Assembly (NCBI RefSeq): GCF_013373865.1 | Contig: NC_050472.1 | Coordinates: 21,857,136 to 21,921,135 of the forward strand | Source of the DNA: Monomorium pharaonis | Lineage: Eukaryota > Arthropoda > Insecta > Hymenoptera > Formicidae | Reading direction: 5' to 3' | DNA length: 64,000 nucleotides | Shown here: one piece after another, positions 1 to 10,800 of the stretch | Position numbering within the stretch: position 1 is the first letter of the stretch | Layout of the letters: the number at the start of each line of letters is the position of its first letter | Program-made: the position numbers and the translations under genes | The notes under the pieces: model-generated | The model's database searches: none | Seen by the model: the letters and a program-made list of their open reading frames with translations, nothing else | Told to the model about the DNA's origin: nothing

Positions 1-3000
1 CGCTATAAATTATGAATCCGAGAAGATATGTCTTTTAATGAAAGCTTAATTCTGTTTATTTTCCAAAAGTATAATAGATGAAAGAAAAGAAAATAATAAT
101 GTATTACCTCTGCATATTGATCTGCCGTTACAACTCTGTTGGCAAGATTATTAAAGAGGGCAATGAGCAACGAGTTATCTTCGTTATCTCTGTGAAGAAG
201 TATAATATTATCAATCTGATCATGGTACATTGTGCGTTATTCAAGTAAGCAGCGAAAAATAACTTACGCTTTTTGGATCATTTCGATATTGTTATTGATG
301 AATTTTTCGAGGATGTTAAAGGATTCGACATTACCAGCCAGTATTGAATTCATCGCGGCGAAAACATCGACGCTGGAATCTTTTTCCAAAGTTGAATTAA
401 GGAATTTCTCAACAATATCCTCGGTTTTAATGCAACCAAGCCCGGCCAAAATGTCCCTCTTTTCATCCGCGTCTTTGGTGCCTTTGTACTTTTGTAGAGT
501 CTTCTTCAACGTGTCTTCGTCTGCGTTTCGCAATCCGCCACAAAGAATTCCACTCCTCGCGTCTGACCAGAGACTAAGATCAGAAATCAGCGATTATTAC
601 AATTATTATAGATTAGATATTTAATATTGTATGATAATTTTTAACAAAAATTTGCGTCATTTTTACGTATTTGTATGTATTCCTGTTCTGCTTTGCAATT
701 TGCAGAATGTTCATAAATTTTTAAAGCGATTCTAGAATATAACGTAGATTGTATTTTAAAGTGCATTGTTAAAGGATATATTTTATAGATTGTACAATAA
801 ATTCATAGATGCAGCGGACATTTTATTATTAAAATTTAAAGTAGGTAATCGTAATTGTAGACGTATAGAACTGCGGCATATTTTTTAGACTTACTTCTTG
901 TCTTCTGCATCATCCTTCTTATCCAGCCACTTCTTGAGCTCTTCACTAGCAAATTCGTTGCATTCTTTTAAGCCGTATTTACAAGCCGTATTTAGCGCCA
1001 ACACCTTGGCAAGTTTTTCTACATGCGTGCCATTTCCCCAGACTGTGTAATTGACTTTGTTTGCAAAATTTTCTATTAGACTAGAGACGTGTATCTGAAA
1101 TTTAGTGGTGCATTAGAATGGTACTCGCAAATGTTTCCTCGTTTTTGAAATACGCATCGCGTATTTCTTTTTATTCAACTTACCTGATAAGCCGTATAGT
1201 TTTCTCCACCTTGTAGTACGTTATCCAGATAATTAAATGCTCTGACAGCGGCATACCACGGAATATAATCCTGCTCCTGTTCTTTCAGATACGAAGTGAT
1301 GTTCAATGCAACGTAGTATTTCAAATGTCCCGTACGTGCGAGATTTAACGCATCGTCGATCAATTGGGCGCGATTGGTTGTACTTATGTTTGCATAGGAC
1401 GGCCCGTTCAAGTATTTCGTTAGAAGCTCCCAATTTGAATCGTCGTAATTTACACGATAGTATCCTGTAAATAATATTGCTTGATAATCTTGTGTCATAT
1501 TTAATTCTAAATCTTCGAAATAAATTTACGTTTGTATGATTATTGAAGAGATACAAGTTCAACAAATTAAATTAATTATAATATTTATCTTACATTACTG
1601 TGTAGAAAACACAATTCGATTACATAAATAACAAAAAAAGGGAATTATATATATATATAAATTAAGTCAATTAACATGTACGGATTAATACACATGTTAC
1701 CAATGCTTTAAATATTTTGTAGCGGTAATTAATATATGCATACCTGTTTGATCTTTATTAAAGAGTATCCATTTGTCTTTCTTTAAATTCTCAAGTACTT
1801 TACTTTTTCCGGGTATCAGCCAGCTAGATTTTTTATCCTCGGGCTTTACTCCAAGAGGCGACTCTTCAGTTACATAGTTGAAAGGTACGTACCATTGTGT
1901 TTCATCTTTTTTCGTTGGTTTTACCAAGAAAAATCGCTCCTGCGTTACATTAACTGCATCTTTATCATCTTTCTTGATCCACTTAACTTGGACAACAGGA
2001 TACCCAGGTTCCTTTACCCAGTTACCCATAACTTCTTTCAATGTTTTACCTTCCGGTAAATATTCTTTTTTATTTTCTTTCAATGATTTTTCTATAGAAT
2101 CAAAGAGCTTGTCAGAAGTAACAGACTGGCTCGCGCTAAAATAAAAAGTTACATGATTATTATCTTGTTATCTTATTGAGTATATTTTTTTAAAGCTGCG
2201 TACAAACTCCAATAATAACATTCAATAATTGTTATAAGTAAACATTCAGAAAATAATTAATTTTTTAACCTTAAATTATATTTTTTTGTTGTTGTATAAT
2301 AACATTTGATTTTATTTAATAATATTTTTAGATAAAGTTCTGCATTAATTTTTTATAAAGTAATTTAAATAAATTAAATATAAAATAATATTTAAGAATT
2401 ATACAAAGAATAAAAATTAAGTAAAAATCGGGTTTTGCTGTATACAAATATAATAAATTAGTGAATTAATAGAGTTATTGCCAAAAATTATTATATTATT
2501 CAATATTTATGAAATGTAATATTTAGGAATGTTTTATTTATTTTATAAATATGTATAATTATTATTATAATATAATTGTGAATAATTAATGACTCACTGA
2601 TCCGTTAGATATTGTTTAAGTCCTGTTTGGAAAGAATCTCCTAAAAATCCATGCATCATATGAAGGATAGAAGCGCCTGTAAAAAATAATTAATATAAAT
2701 TAAAATGACAACAGTCAATTTTTATTGTAGAAAAGAAAGAATTAATTTCTACCTTTTTTGTAGGAAATATCATCGAATAAGCTTCGAATTTGATTAGGAG
2801 TTTGTATATCGGTTTTAGGATTCAATGCATGAGCTTTATTGCTTGCATCGACGACGAATGACGTTGCTTGTACATTTTTAATAACAAATTGTTCCATAAG
2901 ACGCCAAGATTCTCCATACTGTAATTTAAATTAAAATTTAGTTAAACAAATTTATTATATATATATTAAATAGTACATTTTAGATAATATATGCTTATTA

Positions 3001-5366
3001 AGACATCGTTAGGCTTTTGTAGACAATTTCAATAGAGTAACATTGTAATGTTAATTGTAATTTTAAATTGTAAAATTTGGAATGTTAAGTTTTTACTACG
3101 TTTATACTTGATAATTATTTTTTAGCTCCTTAGTATGCACAACAATTTCCGCTATTATAATTGAAATTAAAAATATTTATTATTTTATGCACTTACCAAT
3201 TTTGGAATAACCTTATCAGTAATGTAATATTGGAAAAAGGTAGCAAATCCTTCATTTAACCAGATATGGTTCCACCATTCACAAGTAACCAGATTACCAA
3301 ACCACTGATGAGCGAACTCGTGCGCTATTACTGATGCTATACTTTGCTTAGCTTCCGTTGTTGTTTTGTTCTTTGAATTAAGAAGGCCAGATTCTCTAAA
3401 AAACGTAAGCAGTTACTTTTTAATGCACTATGAATAACATTATCATGTTTATGACAATTATTTTAATTTATGATGTATAAATTACAATCATATTTACACA
3501 GATATAATCGAATTTTTGCAGAGAGCTATATGTGGTAAAAATTTTTACATTTTATATAAAAAATTTGTACAAATTTGTATAAATTATTTGTAAATTATAT
3601 TTTAGCAATAATTAAAAATAAAATAAATTGTAAATTAAAAAATATCGCACTGGACTTTTTATTAAAAAAGAAATTAAATTTTGGCAAGGAATTTAAATTT
3701 TGTTCTTCAAATAATGATTTTTAATCAATATTACCTGTATGTCACAAGACCCCAATTCTCCATAGCACCGGAGAAATGTGGAATTGCAATTTGATCCATC
3801 TTCTTCATATTTTGACTTTTTGCGTCATATTTTACGTTTTCGTAATAATCGATATCAGTAAAAGCTTTCAGTTCCTCCAATGTTTTTAATCCATAATCGT
3901 ATGCGAATTGTTTTTCGCTCTCATCTACTGTAGGTTTTGCCCAAACCCTATATTTTTCATCATTCTTCAGATCGGCGAAATCCGAAACTGCAAAAGCTAC
4001 AAGATAAGAAGACATTAATGGTGTCTTTTCAAAAGTAAACTTTTTATCCTTTTCATCCTTTTTATCATCCTTTTTATCATCCTTTTTATCATCCTTTTTA
4101 TCATCTTTTTCTTTTGCAGGCGTATTTGAAATCGCTTTATAATTACTATTTTCATTATCAGGAACAATAATAGAGATAGTAAAATATGCTTTTATCTGTG
4201 GTTCATCCCAGCATGGAAAGGCCTGTCTTGCACTTACTGGTTCAAAATGCGTTGCTGCGAGCCATCTAGAATATGTATTTGATTGTATTATTACAAACAA
4301 TTATTATTTTGCATATATATTTAAAGTTGTTAAAATAAAATTGTTTATTTAAAAAAGAGGATTTATTTTAATTTTAATTTGTCAGTAAAAAATTTAATTG
4401 ACTATTGTGTAAAAATACTACAATATCCGTTTTTTTATTTAGAAATAGGATTCAATTATTCGATTCTTATAACAGAAGATTTAAACAAAATTTACAAAAA
4501 AGCAAAATTTTAAAAAAATTATTAAATTGGTAATTTTCTTCTGATTTACCTAAATTTATAGCTTAACAATAATTGTTTTAAACAATCCATTTAATCATTT
4601 AAACTATAATTGACAATATAAAAATTATTTTAAACAATTTTAAGTTATTATTGATATAAGATTTTTATATAATATATGTAAAAATTTTAGTCTTTTAAAC
4701 AGATTCAACATTTGTAATAAAAATTTAATTATTATCTTACATCTTTTTATCTTTATCTTGGTAAAAATCTTTGAAGAATCCACGTGTTCCATTATTCAAC
4801 TTTCCCGAATACTTCAAATGTAGTTTTGTATTATTTGCTGGTTCAAGGTCCTTCTCGAAAGTTAGTGTCACAAAGTCTTTTTGTAGATTTTCCTCAAATT
4901 TCGGTATCAATACAACTTCTTTTTTATCATCTTCTTTTTTATCATCTTTTTTATCATCTTCTTTTTTATCATCTTCTTTTTTATCATCTTTTTTATCATC
5001 TTTTTTATCATCTTTTTTATCATCTTTTTCATCATCTTTTTTAGGATAGATTAGTTTAATGTTATCTTTTTGAAACTTAAGTTCCTTGGCATGGAACGTT
5101 ATCGTCTTTGTGGACTTCTCAATTTTGAGAGTAATCACAGACTCTCCTTCGAAAGAAAAACTTTCTTTATCTTTAACAGATGATTCGAAAATCGGTGTCA
5201 ATTGGATGTCATATTCGATAGGCTTAACATTTTCTTCTGGTAATCTATAATTATCCAAAACTTCTGGTATGACTTGTGGAGATACATCCTCGAAAATAGG
5301 ATTGCTTGCCCAGCAAGCCGCTAGGACAAGCATTAGCGGCAGCAGAAATCTCATTGTTAATATCAT
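1..5366 (-). CDS. Aminopeptidase N-like M1 zinc metallopeptidase, gene 1 (3' end off window)
   Basis: A secreted or membrane-bound exopeptidase of the insect APN family, which removes N-terminal residues from peptides, typically at the midgut surface (family knowledge). Coding exons, read 5' to 3' on the minus strand, are 5366-4741, 4265-3735, 3395-3197, 2918-2753, 2676-2598, 2135-1744, 1464-1184, 1094-895, 573-268 and 189-108. All have GT/AG junctions and join in phase to 950 codons from the ATG at 5354, or 954 from the ATG at 5366. A next exon probably starts at position 2 after a TTTATAG acceptor. Numbered from 5354: signal peptide about 1-17; N-terminal beta domain with two KKDD-rich inserts; GAMEN 371-375; HEFAH 407-411 with the third zinc ligand E430; ISYKKG with catalytic Y501; then GYYRVNYD and the helical ERAP1_C-type domain. 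By comparison with gene 2 about 45-50 C-terminal residues are missing, so a GPI signal cannot be judged. Confidence 0.93.
4045..4112 (-). repeat. Second KKDD-coding minisatellite, aminopeptidase 1 exon 2
   Basis: About 22 codons of KKDD units (coding unit GATGATAAAAAG), between the ISNTPAKE and FTFEKTPLMSSYL segments. This is the second exposed loop of the same N-terminal domain. The array is more regular than the exon 1 array and uses AAG rather than AAA in each unit, so it expanded separately rather than being a copy of the exon 1 tract. Confidence 0.88.
4918..5045 (-). repeat. In-frame KKDD/KKEDD-coding minisatellite in aminopeptidase 1 exon 1
   Basis: A run of roughly 42 codons made of KKDD, KKEDD and EKDD units, encoded by 12- or 15-base units (GATGATAAAAAA and GATGATAAAAAAGAA on the coding strand). 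It lies between two strands of the N-terminal beta domain, after the IKLIYP segment and before VVLIPKF. Family members normally have a short loop there. It looks like replication slippage that stays in frame. Confidence 0.9.
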
Positions 5367-5368
5367 GC

Positions 5369-5803
5369 CTACATAAGCAGAAAAGTTCTAAGAAAAGCTA
5401 TCCAATCTATTTTTGTTAAACGTAATAAATTATTAAGATATAATTAAATAATGCCAAAGTGCATAAGTTATTACACATATAATCTAAAAAAGTAATTAAA
5501 TATTTTAATTAATATTCAATATAGATAAAAATCACAACGTTAACAAAAAATATAACATTTATTTCTGTCACACGCGTTGAGAATTTTAAAATAATAAAAG
5601 AAATATAAATTTGACAAAAAAATATAAATTTTATAAAATATATTTTTTATAAATTGAACATTACTGCACAAAAAATATACAAGTTCTCAATAAGGATATG
5701 TTTGTGCGTTATAAATTTAAAAAAATATTAAAAATATTATTTATATTTATAATAATTAATTTTTATAAAAAACTTTAGTATTAGTGATGATTAACGACGT
5801 ACC
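5369..5803 (-). other. Probable 5' untranslated intron of aminopeptidase 1
   Basis: Directly before the ATG at 5366 the minus strand reads TTCTGCTTATGTAG followed by GC, a good acceptor with its AG at 5370-5369. A strong donor, AAG|GTACGT, lies at 5803/5802. Together they suggest a 5' UTR exon ending at 5803, an intron of about 430 bp, and the coding exon starting at 5368. No transcript evidence is available. Confidence 0.45.
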
Positions 5804-6160
5804 TTAAAATTAATCGAAGATGAAGAGTCGATCTCTCGTCCCCGCAGAGACGAGATTTATTGAAAGACTGCTTGACCAAAACTTCGGGCCTTATAAGACC
5901 GTAATGGTAGGACGTGTCGTTAAGAAAAAAATGTCGCTGCTACCTCTAATCTTATCGTTAAGCTCTTTCGATGCAAAAGGTATTATACTCTTCGAGGTAA
6001 AAGAAGTAAGTGGACCATCTCGAACGCGACTCGCGAAATTTCCGGAACAGTTTTAGCAATGACATCGCTGATAACGCGATAACTAAAATACAATGTTATC
6101 CGACCAATCGATGGTAGACCCGGTCAGATATCACCAAGATCTAACTTTTTTATCATATCT
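5803..6160 (-). promoter_or_regulatory. Putative 5' UTR exon and promoter region of aminopeptidase 1 with clustered GATA sites
   Basis: A less AT-rich patch immediately upstream of the proposed 5' UTR donor. GATAA or its complement TTATC occurs at 5952-5956, 6070-6074, 6078-6082, 6096-6100 and 6150-6154. GATA factors drive gut genes in insects (established), which would fit an aminopeptidase N. A 78-codon plus-strand open frame here (5820-6056) shows no recognisable domain and is taken as chance. The transcription start is not resolved. Confidence 0.35.
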
Positions 6161-7680
6161 TTCAACACGTATCGAATGGTATTGCTTAAGCAATATGCTG
6201 CGTCAATTCATGAAGAGTTCGTAATGCTACTATAAATTTTTATAATATCTTTTGTATTACTAATTTTTGCTAAGCAAAGCATGTGTTAATGTAAAAATAC
6301 GCCCGCATAGATTCCATAATTCTTATTGTTCTTGTTAATATTTAAATGTTAAATAATAATTATTACGTATTAATTTTATATAAGGAAATGTATAAGATTA
6401 ATTTTATTAAGAAGAAGCGGTCAAATGTAAGATTATAATAAAAATCGCTTTATTATGTTTTTGAATGTCATCATGAAGCATCAATATAGCGAGTGAACCA
6501 TTTTTAATTAATCAATCTCTCTTCCTCTTTCTTAAAAATTAAAGTGATTTGTGCGAGTATCTTTCACATTTGGATTGAGAAGCTTAAAAAGACTAAAAAC
6601 GAGTAGATTAAAAGGCTACTTTCTAAATAATTTAATTGTCAATAATTTAAATGTAAATTATTTTAATAATAATTTAAATAATTTAAATAATATAACAACA
6701 TATGTCGGGTAACAAGTGTCAACTTAATTCAGTCTTCGTGTACATATTAGAAAATTAACTTAAGTGAGATTAACTTAGCATAAAACAATTTGAATAATTA
6801 TAATAATATACATGTAAAATTCTAAACACTTAATAAGTATATTGTTATCTTGTAGCTTTAATTTTTTGCTAGAAATATTTATATACTTATGTACCGACTT
6901 TCTTAATCTTTTGTCACTATTTTCCCATTATCAAAGTTGAAACATAGATTTTAATGATTTATGGTTAGTCAACATTGATAAATCATTAATTGTGAAATTC
7001 TTTTATTTAATAGTATTCAGTATTTAATTATTTAATAAAGCTCAGTTTATGCAAAATATTATCATAAAGTAAGATATTATTAATCTTTTTTTTTATTATC
7101 TACGGTATATTTACGCAAACGGAGATAAAAACTGATTGATCCATTTAGGATATCGTCTGCAAAACATACAAGCGTCATGATATAGATGCGTAAAAAAATG
7201 TTCAACTTTAACAAAACGTAAAAAATCTTAACGTTAATAAAACATAAATACAAACAAAAGAATTGATTTGTATTATAAATATGTATACAAAAAAATATTT
7301 TTATTTAAAACACGATTTTATTATAAAACATTTTAAAACTCACGTACAAATGTATGTAATAGTTAATATCAAAGTCGATCGTCAAATATAAAATAGGACT
7401 AAAAGACTTAGAAAAAATTTGATTATATAAATATCTATATAAAAATATAAAATTTTATCAATTTTTACAAAAAGAATAAAAAAAGCGAAAAATAATCCTA
7501 ATAAGTTATAATAATTATATTCTAAAATATTTTTTATGTCGCTCAAGCAATTAAAATAATAACTAATTAATCTTTTTTTAATAACATATTTATTAATGCA
7601 ACTTTTTTTAAAGAAATTATTCTTGGAGAAATATTTGAATAGGGTTTGTACAAATCTTTAAGTATAATATCTATATTTTT
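6161..7680. other. AT-rich intergenic spacer between the two aminopeptidase genes
   Basis: About 1.5 kb of AT-rich sequence with many homopolymer runs and short AATTTAAAT-type palindromes around 6640-6700. I see no open frame of substance, RNA gene or structured repeat. Confidence 0.7.
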
Positions 7681-7686
7681 TTTATT
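7681..7686 (-). terminator. Candidate poly(A) signal of aminopeptidase 2
   Basis: AATAAA on the minus strand, about 140 nt after the stop codon at 7825-7827. It is the nearest canonical hexamer that I see, but the surrounding sequence is so AT-rich that it could be chance. Confidence 0.35.
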
Positions 7687-7824
7687 TGCGTATGTAGATT
7701 ACAAATTGATTATAAATACAATATAATATAATGAGAATTCACATATTAATTACACAATACATTATTATAAAATATTATTAATATATATATATATTAATAT
7801 GCATATACATTCTTTTTTAAATAA

Positions 7825-10800
7825 TTAATTAAATGACAATGCTTTTTCAATTGCAGGTAAAGATTTATTTGTCCATGTAATAGTTGAAGTAGAAACAGTT
7901 ACAGCCCTTTTTGCTGAATTCAATGCTGATCCTAAGTTTTTTATGTTGTCATCAACAAATAAGCGAAGCTATAATATTATAAATATTATATAATTACGTT
8001 ATTAATATAATATAAATATTAGTAAATTATTTTAAATAGTTTTTTTACATTAAAATATAAAAAAAGCAATTAAAATATTAAATAAGGTAATATGTATAAA
8101 TTTTACCTTTTTTAATTGTGTTTCCAAAACAACTGTATCGCCTATAGCAGTAAGCATTTTAATTAAGAAATCTTCTCCTCTCCTATGAAGATAGAAGTAA
8201 TTTATTGTAAAATTTCTTTTATAAATATAAAAATTAATATTGCAAATAAAAAGTTCATTATTGAATAATTGTTGTTTCAATAATATAATGTAATAAACAT
8301 TAATACAATTTTAACTTTCAAATAATCAGTTTTGAGATAATTTGTTATATATAATTAAAAAAATATAAAAATAAGTATAATATAAAAAATAAATTATAAA
8401 ATAAAGAACGCATGATACATACGATTTAAGGATTGTATGCAAATTATTGTTAATAAAATCGATGGCATAATTAACATTTTCGGGATTGCCATTTAAAACG
8501 GCATGAACTATTGTCATTCTGTACTGCTTGCGAAGTCTATGTTCATATGTTACGGATGTATTGAGATATCTGAAAATTAACAAATTCAGTATCTGATCTT
8601 AAGCACGTTTATCTGTGTACTCCAATTCTTAGAATCCACCTGTCGATTAAACGAGGAGTCTTAGTACATCCAAGTGCATTTAGCAAAAGCTCCTGTTCTG
8701 TATGTAAGTCAGTGCGTAGAAATCTGTTCCAAACTGTGTACCAATCATTATCATCACCTGAGCGAATGCCCACGCAATATACAAAACTCTTGAAATTTGC
8801 TGGTACCGTGCTGCATACACATAAAATGTACTATTATAAAATTTATATTGTGCTAATCAATTAGTTATCTTTATCAAAGATAAAGTGTGCTTAACACAAA
8901 TATTTTATAGAAAGATAAAGTGAAGTAGTACTGAAAATCTAGAATAAAACGGTTAAATAAATACTGTATTGAATTGTGTATGTCCTCAGAAATTTAGATT
9001 TTTTTGAAATTTTAATTAAAATTATTAATATACGTATAAGGTAAACGTCCCAAGAATCGGACATGTACTTATATCCGGACACTTACATAAAATTTATTAT
9101 TATTAATCTCAAATGCTTTTGTTACTATAATATTACAATTTAATTGTAATCTTTAAATATTCAAGATTATAATTAAATTTTATTATTATTAAAAAAAGAA
9201 CATTTGAGATTAATATTAAGTTTTTGTGTGAAAGTGTCCGGATAGAGGTACATGTCCGGTCACTGGCACGTTTACCTTAATTGTGTCTCAAAATTTGAAA
9301 ATTAAATTATTTTAGTCAGAAAATAAAAAAAATAAGTAGAACAGTTATTTGTAAATAATTATTTTTAACAAAAATATTATTTTAAATACAAGAGTTTTAA
9401 GTTGACAAATTATAAACTACATTTACTAGACAGTTGTCTGTCTGTGAGTTCCGCTTACGGTAATTTAGTGACAGGTGACTGTCTAAACAAAATCTGATTG
9501 ACTAGCTTTAAGTCCTTAAATTTAAAAAATATTGCTTGAAAAGAATTTACAAATAATTGTTTTATTTAATTTTTCGAGAATTTTTTTGCTATAGTATTTT
9601 TATTCGGGAATTTCGATAATTCATATAACTGTATTGATTTCGGGACATCGCTGGTAATTGATCGTACCTTTTCTCAGACGAGATCCACGATTTAAATAAA
9701 GTTTTTGATGTCTTTAAGCAATGGATATTGTTGACCGAGCATGCAGTAGATAAAATCAATTCACGATGCAGCTTCGTTATTGTACTGTCTAAGAGATTTT
9801 CTTTAAAGCTTAGTAATTTGTATATCGGTTCCAGTACGCGATTTACGTAGTTCTGCAAATTGTATCGATACATTAATCGAGAGTATTAAAATAAAATCGT
9901 TATATTAGATTTTGTAATTATATTACTGCATAACCATTTCAAATTGTAGAAAAAAAATGTACGAGCCTGTGATCGCTTACCTGAAAAAGCTGTTGTACTC
10001 GCGGTGAGTAGACTAAAATACGATTTAGAAAATTAAAGTTATTTTTTGCAGCGATCCACGGTTCGTATTCGGTTTCGCGAATGAGATATGTCGCGAGATC
10101 AAATGGAATGGAATAATCCACATAACCGGCTCTGGCTAAATTAAAAGAGTCATCTAGAAGCGCAGCTCTGTTTATAACATGCACTTTTTTCAAATTCTTT
10201 AACTTTAAATGACGGATAAGCATTTTCCAGTTATTTTTATCATAATTGACTCTATAATATCCAACTTGTTGAACGTTGAAAATCACCCAGGAATTCGACT
10301 TGACAGAAGCGACTATCGTACTGTTGGCATGTGGCTTCAACCAAGCAGCCGTAGTAGTTCGATCCAATACAGAATTCGATTCTTCGGTAACGAAAGTTAA
10401 CGGTATCCACCAACCTAATTTTTCGGAATTTATTTGCGCTACTTGACGGTTCAGATAAAATGGTTCTTGCGAAGCAGAGACAACCTTCGTTTTGTAACTT
10501 CGTGTTATAGTCACTAAAGGATATCCTGGCTGGTTCGCCCAGGATTCTACGACATCTTTTATAAGTATGCGCTGACGCAATTGTCCTGATCTACTTAACG
10601 CAGTCTGCAAGTGTTGATACAAGTCACACGGAGTGGCCGCTTGATACGACCTAACAATAAAAATAAATGTTTGTGATAAAAACAGTGGCAAAAAATAAAA
10701 TAATTATTATTATTTTGAGATGGAAGATAATTGCATTACGGCAATGATATTATGCGTTTACGTTAAAAACTCGATAGAAATTTAAAAGCGTTCCGCGTAT

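Noticed and set aside
4771..5049. Plus-strand frames rich in FLSS or YHLF repeats
   Set aside because: Antisense shadows of the KKDD minisatellite of aminopeptidase 1.
5820..6056. 78-codon ATG frame on the plus strand
   Set aside because: No domain or neighbour support; it overlaps the probable antisense 5' UTR of aminopeptidase 1.
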